Program-made: the position numbers and the translations under genes
In this document: piece by piece, positions 1 to 10,894 of the stretch
Layout: every line of letters starts with the position of its first letter
Position numbering within the stretch: the stretch's first letter is position 1
DNA from: Xanthostigma xanthostigma
Taxonomy: Eukaryota; Arthropoda; Insecta; Raphidioptera; Raphidiidae
Assembly: GCA_963575645.1 (NCBI GenBank)
Contig: OY754464.1
Location: 82,186,948-82,250,947 of the forward strand
Length of the DNA: 64,000 bases
Direction of reading: 5' to 3'
Notes under the pieces: generated by a model
What the model was told of the DNA's origin: nothing
The model's input: the letters and a program-made list of their open reading frames with translations, nothing else
Database searches by the model: none

Positions 1-552
1 TAACTTTTACAGACGAAACGTCGTACATTTATAAATATTGCGATTTTTCTTATTATTTATTTTATGTTTGTTATAATAATGACTGCAAGTGTAAGTTGAA
101 ACCAATACCATTTTTTTTTATTAATTGTTGTGTTCACATCTATTGTTAAGCACTTTCTTGCTTGTAACAGTTTTATATGTTCAGAGAGAAAAATAAGTAT
201 TTAATAAGATACTGGTGGCCCGGTCCGGCTTCGCCCAAATTTGTAGATTGCCGCCGTTTTTTCGTCGACTTGCGTTGCAAATTTTGCCTCTACAAAAAAC
301 GATTTTATTTCGACGCGATAATATATTGCCGTTGTCCATCCTGACTATCCATTTTACATATTGGTAAAAAAAAATAAAATTGTATGAATAACTTCGGAGA
401 TTATGATTTATAGACGTTCGACAACTGAGATTAAAGTAATAAAAAATTAAAGTAATATACTACTGGTCAAAAGTCTTCGTAATTCTTGTGCTTAATCAAA
501 GCATTAACTTATGTTTGGAATCGGATTTTGATATTAATAAAATATATTTGAC
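1..552. other. Gene-free AT-rich stretch
   Basis: No convincing coding frame or structured repeat. A short GC-richer piece near 210-290 (ggcccggtccggcttcgccc) resembles the ends of the RTE/SINE-like relics found elsewhere in the window, but it is too short to classify. Confidence 0.4.
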
Positions 553-897
553 TAGCGGTCCCGCCCGGTTTCACCCGGGTGCAAAATACGAATGGGGGAA
601 GGTACATGAGTAGGCACATTCATCTTAGCTTACAGAGATGAATGTTGTGTCCAAATTTCATGATGATCGGAGATATTGTTCAAAAGTTTTTATCGGACGG
701 ACAAATTTTGAGTTACATTTTGCAACATTTTTCATTGATGCTCCGCACCTATTGGTCGTAGCGTGATGTTATATAACCTATAGCCATCCTCAGTAAATGA
801 GCTATCCAACAATTTTTTTTTTCAATTCGAACCAGTAGTTCCTGAGATTAGCGCGTTCAACCAAACAAACAAACTCTTCAGCTTTATATATTAGTAC
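553..897 (-). repeat. Interspersed RTE/SINE-like relic, copy 1
   Basis: Starts with an ACTAGCGGTCCCGCCCGG-type end and finishes near cagctttatatattagtac. The same ~340-bp unit recurs at 26721-27060 (same orientation) and, split by an insertion, at 52141-52765 (opposite orientation); shorter relatives lie at 28141-28460 and 56310-56345. Shared internal phrases include 'atgatgatcggag' and 'gcgcgttcaacca'. It is non-coding. The terminal phrases resemble 3' ends of RTE-type elements and their SINEs in insects; that assignment is an inference. Confidence 0.6.
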
Positions 898-1486
898 AGA
901 TGCATATCATCCAAAATCTAAACAATGTCAACAAGTCGAATTAAATTTAAAAAACTGATCTTTCTGTTTTTCTCGCTCAATGATTGTAAGCGTGGTATAG
1001 TTGATACTTTAGTCTTTCCAAGAACAGAAAAGCGGAATGTACATACATTGTTGTGGTATTTACCCATTTCATCTCATCGAAAGTTCAGATACTAACTAAA
1101 ATTCTCATGAACAATAATACCAACCGAATTATCAATAGAATGTCGCGAATACATAAGTTAAGTAGCAAGTATGTCCCCATGTTCCGGATTTATCTAGTTA
1201 TAAAGACAATATTTCACGGAACAATTATTCAAAATTCCCAAGAAATAACTAGCTGTGACGTATGCATTTCTGTATTTTTTTCCCAAGGAATAGTTACGCA
1301 TTAAACAGGACAAAACAATATTTTCTCCTATAATACCGTAATACTCAGGGAGCGTTTCTTTAATAACATTAGCATCATCAATTTTAAATTCTTCTCGTTG
1401 GGCACGTTAATTTAGTTTAAAAATATCCACGGTCTTTATTATCGGTATTTATCACAAAACAAAGAAAAAAACAAACAAAACCAAAT

Positions 1487-1968
1487 CATATATATTAATA
1501 CGCTAAGGTTAAGATGTTTGCCTCCCTTTTTAGAAAAAAACACACAATTTCTCCACATAAATTATATATCATTTTACAGATAATTGCTTTCTCTACTGAC
1601 ATCGACAACTAAAAAATTTATTATTGCTTTTGTTTTTGTAAATTAATTAGTTATTAGCAACGCTGAACAACTTCTGCCATCTGACGGCTAAACAGCGAGC
1701 AATGCTGAACAACGTCACAGCAATGCTGCATGATGCCATCTGATGGCTTAGCTCAACGCTTTTGCTACTTGCGCCTCTATATGACAATTTTAGTAAAATA
1801 TTTCTTCGATCTGTCATCTGAGCTTCATATTGTAATACAACAAAAAGAAGAACGTTATAAGCAGTGTGCAAAATTAGAAACGAATTGAATACCTGCAATC
1901 ATATTTAAAAAATAATTTTGTAAAGTGATAATTATTATACTTATTTAGTGGGAATAATTCGCACAGGT
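1487..1968 (+). repeat. Unclassified repeat family U1, copy 1
   Basis: A ~480-bp block running from tatattaatacgctaagg to cacaggtcacactggtat that is repeated almost verbatim at 40674-41251. The second copy is ~95 bp longer because the 'ccatctgacggct' segment is reiterated inside it. No long terminal inverted repeat and no convincing coding frame. A non-autonomous Helitron is possible, but the ends do not prove it. Confidence 0.6.
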
Positions 1969-1980
1969 CACACTGGTATA

Positions 1981-2040
1981 TTAATAATTTAATAACAATA
2001 ATGCGTTTAACGTCCGTTTATCGACTTTATGTCATAACAC
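1981..2040 (-). repeat. 3' fragment of tRNA-derived SINE
   Basis: Matches only the distal part of the SINE seen in full at 28688-29100: an (AAT)n tail next to gcgtttaacgtccgtttatc and actttatgtcataaca. The tRNA-like head is absent. Confidence 0.6.
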
Positions 2041-2341
2041 TATCAATAATAGGTACCTCAAAAAGTGTAGGGACTTTTGACCCGTCTTTGTTCAGGTTAA
2101 GACAGAATCCCGTTAAAAGCAATATTAACGCAACATTAACGATGCGTATGAAACACAATCACAAGAATGTCCGTCCTTGGGCTTATATGGCCTCTGAATA
2201 GCCCAGTCATGTTCCAGGCCTATAAATAATCAGCTGTTAACAATTGGAAAATAAAAGTCAGACCAATATTGTTTTGGCAGACTGTTGTTTTTATAATCTG
2301 CAGGGGTTAAACTTTCAAATATTTACTTTACTATTTATTTA

Positions 2342-2880
2342 CTAATGCCCATATTCACCAAACACTATTAAAGATAGAATCTTGGAACCAACTTTTTTTA
2401 CTTTCAATTCACCAAGCAAATTATCAGGTTAATTGAGAAATAAATATACACAGCTCTATACTCCTTGCTCTTTTTGTTGAATATTTTGACGTTCACCTAA
2501 AAATCCGACCGATGGCGTTAGTGCAAACGTCAAAAAAAATGTTTCACAAAATAAAAATGTTTTATCTTAGCCCAATTGCACACAAAACTTCCACTAACTT
2601 TAATGTTTTACAGCTATACCCTTCACAAAACAACACATAAATAAATTCACAAGAGCAACTGCAGATATAATACTCCACGTTTATAGGTTAGGTGGCAGCC
2701 ATTATAATTTTATCAGGCGAACAAATATTTATACTCTGGTAGTAATTTATACGTGCAATAAACATAATTATGGTTGGTGAATTGAATTATCGCTATTTAT
2801 TCAGAGGAATAGTTATCTGAAGAACAAATGAACCGAATAAATAACTACTTACAGTCGGTGAATATGGCCATTAGAGCGAC
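2342..2880 (+). mobile_element. MITE-like TIR repeat family U2, copy 1
   Basis: Both ends read CTAATG(C/G)CCATATTCACC in inverted orientation, with TA at the outer edge. A diverged copy in the opposite orientation covers 61495-62065 and shares internal landmarks (tattcggttcaattg, gtggagtattatatctac, gacgttcaccc-type motif). No transposase frame. It is most likely a non-autonomous DNA transposon, superfamily not determined. Confidence 0.6.
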
Positions 2881-3385
2881 TCAGCACTATGACGTATGAA
2901 AATCATCACTGGCTTCCGGACTAATTTATTGTTTCTTGATGATGATACATCAATAAAAATAAATTTGTTTTTTTTGTCGACAACTTTTTCAGGGTTCTTT
3001 TTGCCTTGCAATAAAAAGATCGAACAAAAAATATAAAAAATTATTATTGTAAGTAATCTGTATTTTATTAATTAACTATAATATACCTTAAGACTGCCTC
3101 TGGATGTTTTGCATCACTGATTAATTAATAACAAATGTTAAAACATTGAAATTGCATTTCTAAACCAGACAAAAGCGCTCAGTATCTTATTATAGTCTTT
3201 GAACATTGATATCTGCGTATCTGTCTGTGTAAATACCATTTAAAAATCAATTTAAATCATTACAGTAGACATCCAATTATCACGACTAAAAAAACATTAA
3301 GATTTGAAATATCTCGAATACCGTGAGCTTATGTATTGTTATTTTGGTAACACAATATAATCGAACTCTAATAGAAGGTTTCCTA
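2881..3385. other. Gene-free AT-rich stretch
   Basis: No ORF, RNA gene or repeat family recognised between the U2 element and the next MITE. Confidence 0.4.
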
Positions 3386-3850
3386 CATATATTTAATACC
3401 ATCTATATTTCTAGCAAAGATCGGGAGAAAGACTTAAACACTACGGTGTGGACATTTATACGTCTGTCTCACTTATTACACTCTGAGTCTCATGCGCATG
3501 ACCTTTCCTATATTAGCTAATACCATATATTTAATACCCTCTATATTGCCAGCAAAGATAGGGAGAAAGACTTAAACACTACGGTGTAGACATATGTCTC
3601 ACTTATTATACTGTGAGTCTCATGCGCATGTCCGTGAATGGATGCGCGTCAGTTTGCACATGGAACTAGCTGGGAAAGGGAGGTGGCTTGCTCTATTCCA
3701 CTTACTAATTGCCCCACTATAGACGCGACACTTGCGCACAACGGGTCAAGTAAAAAGAAAGAGAAAACAGTCATTGACTGTCTCACTTCATGGACCACGG
3801 TTTCACTTACGTATACTAGCAATATAGAAGTTATTAAATATATTGTTTCT
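3386..3850 (+). mobile_element. Short TIR element U3 with duplicated left end
   Basis: A MITE-like unit whose ~30-bp terminal inverted repeat (tatatttaata ... ctatattgctagc type) is seen at ~3525 and ~3845. The left ~140 bp is present twice in tandem (3386-3525, then 3526-3640). A simpler copy lies at 58603-58905. The frame across 3638-3898 has no recognisable domain and is treated as non-coding. Confidence 0.6.
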
Positions 3851-4712
3851 TACATGTTTTCTAACAGCCTAATAGTCTGGATAACGAAACATACGTAGTA
3901 TCCATCAAACAAAGGAAGAACGGCTTATTTTTACATATGCTATGATACCATAATTCTACTAGCTTTTATAATCTACAATCTTTCTCTCTCTCTCTCTCTG
4001 TCGGATAAAATGTATAAGTACACATTTATTTTTTATCAAATAAAGGTTTATTATAAATTTTGTATTAATGATATGCATTATAAATACATAGGTGATGGTT
4101 AGATTAAAAAAATAACAGTGAAAGACGTATTTTTGAGGAAATTTGTGAATAATCCGCAAACTTTTTTTTATTGGATCGTCAAAATTTAGCGTTTTCTATA
4201 ACTAAAGTCAAAATTTTGGCACATCGAATTATCGTACTGGCCTAATTATAAAATTGTGTAATGTAAAATAAAATACTTTCTTGAACTCTGCAAAATAAAT
4301 GTCACCCGCACTATTATATAAAATATAAATCGTTTTCGTTTTATCTCTTTTCGTATAATATTCATTTTTTATGTTTACATTTTTTAATTCATTACTATTT
4401 GAACAGCATACGGGTAAAATATTACAGACTACCTTAGAGCTAATTCAATATTTATTTAAGGCAGGTAAAAAAAAAGATTTTAGTGCAACCGGATTTCACT
4501 TAATACAGTGGCGTAATAAAATACTACTGTACTTCTACATCAGTAATTTGTTAACCTAAAAATTATTCGATTCCAGTTTTAAAAATCAATTCGTCAAAAG
4601 ATATACCCAATTGTCATATATTGTCAACCAATGATTTGCATAGCTATTTATGTCTCGCATGCAAGATTTTATAGAAACTGTTCATTTTAATATTTAAAAT
4701 CTACTGTTTTTT
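3851..4712. other. Gene-free AT-rich stretch
   Basis: Contains a short CT microsatellite at about 3981-4000. Short frames on both strands are low complexity and match no family I recognise. Confidence 0.4.
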
Positions 4713-5385
4713 TTAAGTAAAACTTCTTTAGGCATGCTTGACTTGAGGAGTAAGCTGGTAAATGCCTGACGAAAGCGTTTACGGAAGTGCATCATCGGAC
4801 GAGGCGAACGGTGCGTGATCGTTTGAGGCGAACGGTAGTTGAGAGGGAGATATAAGTTAGAGAAGATAGTAAGAGAAAGAGTTACGTTTCGTATATTGGA
4901 AGTTGAGAGAGAGATATAAGTTAGTGAGTGTGACAAAGACGGAGCATTAAGTTGAGAGGGAGATATAAGTTAGTGAGTGCGACAAAGACGGAGCATTAAT
5001 CGAAAGTCTTTTTTGGCAACTATTTGACGTTTAAAATAAAAACAATTGTTTTTGAATCAAAAATACATTTCATCGAATTTTGCTGCATTTTGTAACGGGA
5101 AACAATGTAGGTTAGTTAATAAATCCTTTTAAATGTATTATAAATGATGCTAATAAATATATATACATATTTTGCCTATTAATTAATCAAAAATTATATT
5201 TTAAACATTTCGTCTTTGTAGATATGTGCTACAGAGTGAGGTTATATTGTGTCGTTAAATCAGGATGTCTAATCAAAATATGGTGATAGATTATCGAATA
5301 TTATTGTATCATTATTATATATTATATATGGCAGGAAGAAGTTTTACTTCAGTCGTGTGGTCTAAAACACACTCGCTTTTTTGTA
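4713..5385 (+). repeat. Repeat family U4 with internal ~50-bp tandem units
   Basis: Starts at aagtaaaacttcttta and ends near gaagaagttttacttcag, so the termini are inverted copies of AAGTAAAACTTCTT. Inside, a ~50-bp unit (agttgagagggagatataag ... gacaaagacggagcattaa) occurs twice in tandem near 4900-5000, with a partial copy before it. A diverged copy in the opposite orientation lies at 24925-25495, which supports a mobile origin. No transposase is visible. Confidence 0.6.
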
Positions 5386-5689
5386 TTATTCGTACCTAAG
5401 AAGTCGTGTGTACCACGACAAGCCTGTTTTTTTTATTTAAGCAAACTTTCCTAGAAAATTGTTACTTAATCTACATGTTGCACTTATAATGCTCCAAAAC
5501 TACATACCTATTGGTTCTTGATTTACTACGATCTATACGACTATTAACATTTCATAAGTTTGATGTAGATGAATCACAATTACCTAGAACAAATAATGCA
5601 TGTAATGAACTTCAAACGTCATCAAGGCCGGACCATTGTTACATATTATTAGCTCTCGTACAAAAGTTACAAAATTGATCTTTTCAGAG

Positions 5690-7010
5690 TTCTGTACATT
5701 CCATGTATTATAGGATCACTTTCGTGTCTGTATGTCCGTCTGTCACAGCTTATTATCTTCGAATCTATTGGACGAAAACAGTATCCGGTATTAGAAATAT
5801 ATACCTTCAACTGTTATTTGATGATGACAAAGATTATATGTTAGATAATATATACATTGATAAATCGCACATGGGCTGTCTAGCTAAATCGAGTACCGAT
5901 AAATAAATTCTAATTAACTTTTTTGGATCAACTTTCCCGATTTTTTTATACGGAATTGGAATGAATATACCATTGATTCTATACATAAATATAAATCATA
6001 CACATAAACATACCTTGCAAATAGTTGTGTTCTGTTTATTTGTTTTGTTAACATTTTGTTTGTGTCATATAATTATCTCATCTAAACTCTTTTTTAATGA
6101 AAAATTGGTTGTCTGTAAAGTCGGTTTACGGACGATAGTTTTACGTGATAACGTATTCCGATCGAATATCATATTTAATAATCACGCACAGGGTCAGGCG
6201 GAACGTTAGGAACGTTACACTTTTTCGTGCATGCAGCCGGTGTTTCATCTTTTTATATTGACGTGATTAATCAATTTATAAGACGTTATCACGTCAATAA
6301 TTTATGTTCTATTTCTCCTATCTTCTACATATAATAATTCGAATCTATGATATTGCATCTTTCGCTTCAAATTTAGGTTAATTTTATTTATTAATTAAAA
6401 CTCACCACCTATAATAATAATTGTTTTTTTTAACTTTCTTTCTTTCGTATTTATTTTAAGTCTCAAAGATTAACTGTCATAATATTTTGAAAACAATTGT
6501 TTCATTGTTTATATAAAATTCCAAAACCTACTTACCTACAATATTTAAGTATTGTCATACGTCAAAAAATTGATTTTTATAATGATAAAATTTGTAAGAA
6601 AACGATTCTTTCGAGAGATGAGACCTAGCTAAAACGATTTTTTGCCCCCCAAAATCCCTTTTCAGTAAATTTCATCCAAATCGTTAGGGCCGTTTTCGAG
6701 AAAAGCACGCACAGGGTCAGGCGGAACGTTAGGAACGTTACACTTTTTCGTGCATGCAGCCGGTGTTTCATCAATTTATAAGATTGGTGATTCATCAATT
6801 TATAAGACGTTATCACGTCAAAAACAAATCGGGAAAGTTGATCCAAAAAAGTTAATTACAATTTTTTTAATTCAACAGTATCGGTACGCGATTTAGCTAG
6901 GCAACCCAATTGCGATTTATCAATGTATATATTGTCATCATCAAATAACAGATGATGGTATATATTAATTCTAATACCGAATCTCGCACTAATAGGAGAT
7001 TATCCAATCA
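5690..7010. repeat. Large inverted-repeat composite enclosing a U5 element
   Basis: The outer arms (~5700-5950 and ~6825-7010) are diverged inverted copies of each other; shared landmarks are 'ttaacttttttggatcaact' and 'tacattgataaatcgca'. Between them sits a long copy of the unclassified U5 family (6105-6822). Short frames here are repeat-derived and are not called as genes. Confidence 0.6.
6105..6822 (+). mobile_element. U5 element, internally rearranged long copy
   Basis: Begins with the TTGGTTGTCTGTAAAGTCGG end and reaches a right end ...GACGTTATCACGTCA twice (about 6296 and 6822), so a short-form copy is followed by the 3' part of a long form. The long-form interior (gatattgcatctttcgct, cgattttttgccccccaaaa) matches 22070-22659 and 43222-43807. 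No coding frame; superfamily unknown. Confidence 0.65.
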
Positions 7011-7703
7011 GGGACTTGTATAGAGTAAACGAATTCCGATTTTTCGGGGGTTAATTTTGGGGGGCAAATTAGAAAATAAAATCAAATGAAAGAGCTCGTT
7101 AGGAGAAATTAAAAAAATGTATATATTTGTTATAATAATAACCTTAAAATGTATTGATCGTTTTTTGACATGTTCACAAACACCACAATATTAAAAATAA
7201 CTATTTATGCAAATGTTATTCATACCTTTAGCCGACAGAAATTCCCCAATGCCCAGTAGAAAATGCATTCTCTTTAGCACGACAGCATAAATTCGTTACG
7301 TAGGTAAAAATATTATTGTTAAGTTAATCAATTATTTTTTACCACGTTCTAAAATCGGAAATTTCAAAAATATCTATAGGCGTCGTAAACAGTTTAAAAT
7401 ATCTTATCGCGAAACAAAATATTCAAGAGGCATTCCATGTACAAAACAAGAGAAAGTGAAAAAATGCAGTTATGATAATTTTGCAATTGTTTTTAGTTAG
7501 AAGAATTTACGGAATTTCTGTCAACAATTGCATTTATTATTGCAATTACGTATTTATCGAATATGAATTAACCATGAAAAACTACTTATTGGCAATATTT
7601 CTTTTATCATTACCCATATAACAACTGTATAGTTAAGTACCATACATTTAAACTCGAACATTTGGTTCCAGTAATTTTATTTTCAAGAATTTTTATTGAA
7701 GTA
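7011..7703. other. Gene-free AT-rich stretch
   Basis: No coding or RNA feature seen between the inverted-repeat composite and the Tigger element. Confidence 0.4.
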
Positions 7704-7844
7704 CAGTAGAACTCCAATTATCCGAACTCCGACTATCCGAATCGCCGATTATCCGAATCACAAAAAATTGTCCAAAAAAAGTCTAAGTGCGCTATTATTC
7801 TTCCCCCCGCGAAGCCAGTGTTTGCGCGTCAAGTCTTGACTTGA

Positions 7845-7923
7845 CTTGTCTTAACTTGCCGTTGTGCCTACACTGACTTCCCCCCGCGAAGTCAGTGTAG
7901 GCACAACGGCAAGATAAGACAAG
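7845..7923 (+). promoter_or_regulatory. 36-bp hairpin in the transposase leader
   Basis: Arms 7845-7880 and 7888-7923 are complementary over 36 positions with one mismatch and enclose a 7-nt CCCCCGC loop. The structure lies between the left terminus and the transposase start codon, so if transcribed it would form a very stable stem in the 5' leader. A third, partial copy of the loop-flanking sequence (ccccccgcgaagccagtg) lies at 7803-7820. A regulatory role is an inference. Confidence 0.6.
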
Positions 7924-8039
7924 TTCCGGCGCATTGCAGTCACGGCCGCACCTGTCATTGTTTGTTTTGATTAGCCAGTGTGCTATTGACCTTGCTCACT
8001 TTTGTTTGTGCGTGTACAATACTGTATTGTTTTTATACC

Positions 8040-9632
8040 ATGGCTTCGAAAAGAAAACGTGTTGTGCTATCGTTAGCGGACAAACTGAAAATTATAGAGC
8101 AACTCGATAAAGGTGTAACGGGTAAGAAGTTGTCTGAGATTTATGGTGTTGGACAAGCAACAATTTCTGACATTAAAAACAGTAAGTCAACACTTTTAAA
8201 CTTTGTTTCGGTGCTTGAAAATGAAGATGGAAGTTCCTCCAGGAAAACAATGAAGCCAGCAACCAACAAAAATTTGGAAGATGCCGTGTTTAAATGGTTT
8301 TTGCAGCAACGTTCTATGGGAAATCCGATTTCAGGTCCAATCCTTTGTGAAAAAGCCAAAATCTTAGCAGAAAAGCTTGGTTATTCATCTTTTAAGGCTA
8401 GTAACGGCTGGCTAAGGAATTTTAAATTCAGGCATGGTGTACGCGAGTTAGATTTGGCTGGTGAGAAGCTTTCAGCAGACTCTGCAGCTGCTGAAAATTT
8501 TATTGAAAAATTTAAAATTGCATCAGAATCCTATGATCCGGAGTTTGTTTATAATGCCGATGAAACTGGCCTTGTTTGGAAAGCATTACCAAAAACCACT
8601 TTGGCTTCTAAAAGGGAATCTAGTGCCCCTGGACATAAGGTCAGTAAAGAACGTGTTCTTTTGATAGGAAAATCAAGAAATCCAAGAGCATTTAAAAACG
8701 TAAAAAAACTTCCACTCTTCTACAAAAGTCAACCCAAGGCCTGGATGACTGCAGCTTTGTTTACCGAATGGTATGATGAAGTGTTTATTCCTGAAGTGAA
8801 AAAGCACCAAAAATCGGTGGGAAAAGAAGGCAGTAAGGTGCTTTTAATTGTTGATAACGCACCCACTCATCCTACAGCAGAACTGTTGGAAAGAGAGAAT
8901 GGGCAGTTTAAAACGACGTTTTTGCCTCCCAATGTTACAAGTTTGCTGCAACCCATGGACCAGTCTGTTATTGAAACAATGAAGCGCCATTACAGAAGGC
9001 AACTGCTGAGAAAACTGCTGATCGAAGGTGCTGAAGATGAAGAATTGGTTTTGGCAAATCATAGCAAAATAAATTTAAAGGACTGCTGTTACATGGTAGC
9101 GGAAGCTTGGAGTTTGGTTACGGCAGTGACGCTAAGACGTGCGTGGAATAAACTGAAAGGCCTACCGTCTGAGAAGAACAAAAAAAAAGAATCTGAAGAA
9201 AATGAGAAACAAGAATATGGAGAGGATGATGATGATGAAGATGCGTTGTCACTAGAGGAAATAAGAAAAATGATTGTAAAAATTCCTGGTTGTACAGAAG
9301 TAAGTGCTGAAGATGTAGGAGAGTGGATGGCTTGTGACACGTCTGACCCTGGTTTTCAAATTCTCAATGACGATGAAATTGTTGTAAGTGTGAGAGAAGA
9401 TGTTGAAGTGGAAGTGGAAGAAGAACTTTCTGCTGATGTTGAAGTAGACGCTGGACCATCAGCTAGTGAAGCATTTGCCGGCCTCGAGACTGCTTTGAAG
9501 TGGATGGAGCGTCAGCCCGAGTGTGACCACTTGCAACTGCTCACCGTCAAGCGAATGCGTGACCTGGCTGCCCGAAAACGGTTGAAGACCGCAAAACAGC
9601 TTACATTAACGGAGATGTTTAAAAAACAATGA
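8040..9632 (+). CDS. Pogo/Tigger-family transposase (CENP-B/jerky-like)
   Basis: This 530-residue protein would catalyse cut-and-paste transposition of the surrounding element in the nucleus. I start it at the ATG at 8040 because its context (ccATGG) is strong and MASKRKRVVLS begins the usual family N-terminus; an in-frame upstream codon at 7980 would add 20 hydrophobic residues. An N-terminal Psq/CENP-B-type helix-turn-helix (about residues 10-55, KIIEQLDKG...) is followed by a second CENP-B-like DNA-binding domain (about 75-135). The DDE_1 catalytic core shows D174 in NADETG, D272 in VDNAPTH and D307 in QPMDQ, i.e. DD34D. After an acidic low-complexity region the C-terminus ends QLTLTEMF, which resembles a PCNA-interacting box; pogo transposase is known to bind PCNA. 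No frameshift or stop is visible. A domesticated gene is less likely because intact TIRs and TA sites surround it. Confidence 0.93.
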   Translation: MASKRKRVVLSLADKLKIIEQLDKGVTGKKLSEIYGVGQATISDIKNSKSTLLNFVSVLENEDGSSSRKTMKPATNKNLEDAVFKWFLQQRSMGNPISGPILCEKAKILAEKLGYSSFKASNGWLRNFKFRHGVRELDLAGEKLSADSAAAENFIEKFKIASESYDPEFVYNADETGLVWKALPKTTLASKRESSAPGHKVSKERVLLIGKSRNPRAFKNVKKLPLFYKSQPKAWMTAALFTEWYDEVFIPEVKKHQKSVGKEGSKVLLIVDNAPTHPTAELLERENGQFKTTFLPPNVTSLLQPMDQSVIETMKRHYRRQLLRKLLIEGAEDEELVLANHSKINLKDCCYMVAEAWSLVTAVTLRRAWNKLKGLPSEKNKKKESEENEKQEYGEDDDDEDALSLEEIRKMIVKIPGCTEVSAEDVGEWMACDTSDPGFQILNDDEIVVSVREDVEVEVEEELSADVEVDAGPSASEAFAGLETALKWMERQPECDHLQLLTVKRMRDLAARKRLKTAKQLTLTEMFKKQ

Positions 9633-9969
9633 TTTTTATTTCTAAACTTGTATGTACATAAGTACATTTTATTTATATTTAAAACATGTGAAAATTTCAT
9701 GTTTCTTTCATTTAATTCAATAAAAAAATAGTGCAATATCAAAACGTAGCTTTTATTCTCTCCAATGGCAATTTTTTTAAAAAAAATCCGATTATCCGAA
9801 TATTTGATTATCCGAATGGGTCCCGGTCCCCATTAATTCGGATAATTGGAGTTCTACTGTATATGTCTCCCTAAGTAGCTACGAGGTTTGCACTTAAAAA
9901 CAAAATTACTTTGCAGTAATTATGCAAGTGATGCTTAAAATGTTTTTAGCCGACTTAAAAAAAGAGGAG

Positions 9970-10091
9970 GTATTTCTTACCACAACTGTTTTATTAGCGG
10001 ATGTAAATTTCGGGAGCTATGCTCGCATCTTCAGCTGAAGATGAGAGCATAGCTCCCGAAATCCGATAATAAAACTGTTGTGATAAGAAGT
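9970..10091. repeat. Long near-perfect hairpin
   Basis: A palindrome centred between 10034 and 10035: the inner 28-bp arms (10007-10034 / 10035-10062) differ at one position, and the outer arms (cttaccacaactgttttatta / taataaaactgttgtgataag) extend the stem to ~57 bp per side. The flanking ccgacttaaaaaaagaggag resembles a dispersed repeat end also seen near 51750. It could be a foldback transposon relic or a source of hairpin RNA. Confidence 0.65.
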
Positions 10092-10324
10092 AACTATTCT
10101 TTACTTTTTTATTTATGTCTTTAGATATGGCCAGACATGAAATGTCAAATATATAAATATATCTATACTTATTATTATGAAGTTAAAATCAGCAATTTTA
10201 TGGGAGGTATAACGTGCAAAAATGTAGTGATTTTAATGTTTTTATAACTCGTGTGACTAATCGTTCGTTTAAACATAATGTCACAGCTCGTAAATAAAAT
10301 AATGCATTACAATGGAGATACATA

Positions 10325-10892
10325 CAGTATGTAAACACGTAAGGTGCACATAGGGAAATTAACATTGGGAAAAAATGACTGGATCAGAGTGAGCCTTGAA
10401 ATCTTGTTTTTCAATTTGACAGATAATATTCTTTTGCAAAATGATTGTGTATACTACCGAAGAACATATTCAAATGATTACAACATAATCGGACTTTTTT
10501 TATTAATGGGACATTAAATTTCCAAAAATACTTAAATATGGTGCGAGATCAAATATCTCCGCCTATTCGTGTTGAGCCTAAAGACATTTGGGTCACTGAT
10601 TTACCAACGCGCATACGTCATACCAGTCAGACAATTTTTGAATGAAATGTTTCCAAACAGATGGAGTTGTTTTTTTGTTTTATTTTTGTACAAAAAAATT
10701 AAAATAATGATTTATAAGAGCTTTTTATTATTAAAAAAAGCCAAGTAAAATAAAAATAAAATCAAAATAAAACAGAAATCCTCAAGATTATCACGATAAT
10801 TCAATAGAGATAACAATTAATGCAGTCATGGCTAACTCTGATTTTTTCCCAATGCTAATTTCCCTATGAGCACCTTACGCGTTTACATACTG
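10325..10892 (+). mobile_element. Mariner-derived MITE family M1, complete copy
   Basis: A 568-bp element with TIRs starting CAGTATGTAAAC(A/G)CGTAAGG and TA on both outer sides. Its interior still encodes, with stops and frameshifts, a shred of mariner-type transposase ending in a 'RQFL(N)EMFPNRW'-like segment, clearest in the copy at 34594-34990. It is a deletion derivative that cannot move by itself. Other copies: 23059-23749, 30400-30566, 34594-34990. Confidence 0.85.
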
Positions 10893-10894
10893 TA

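Larger units (their letters stand above)
7704..9859 (+). mobile_element. Near-complete pogo/Tigger (Tc1/mariner superfamily) transposon
   Basis: A 2,156-bp element bounded by inverted CAGTAGAACTCCAATTATCC termini and flanked on both sides by a TA dinucleotide (7702-7703, 9860-9861), the target duplication expected for pogo elements. Subterminal 'ATTATCCGAAT' boxes repeat at both ends and are candidate transposase-binding sites. It carries one uninterrupted transposase gene, so it may be young or recently active. 35852-36168 is a non-autonomous relative. Confidence 0.93.

Noticed and set aside
7980-8039. Twenty extra N-terminal residues on the Tigger transposase (possible signal peptide)
   Set aside because: The segment is hydrophobic (LLTLLTFVCACTILYCFYT) and would be odd for a nuclear transposase; the ATG at 8040 has a better context and fits the family start.
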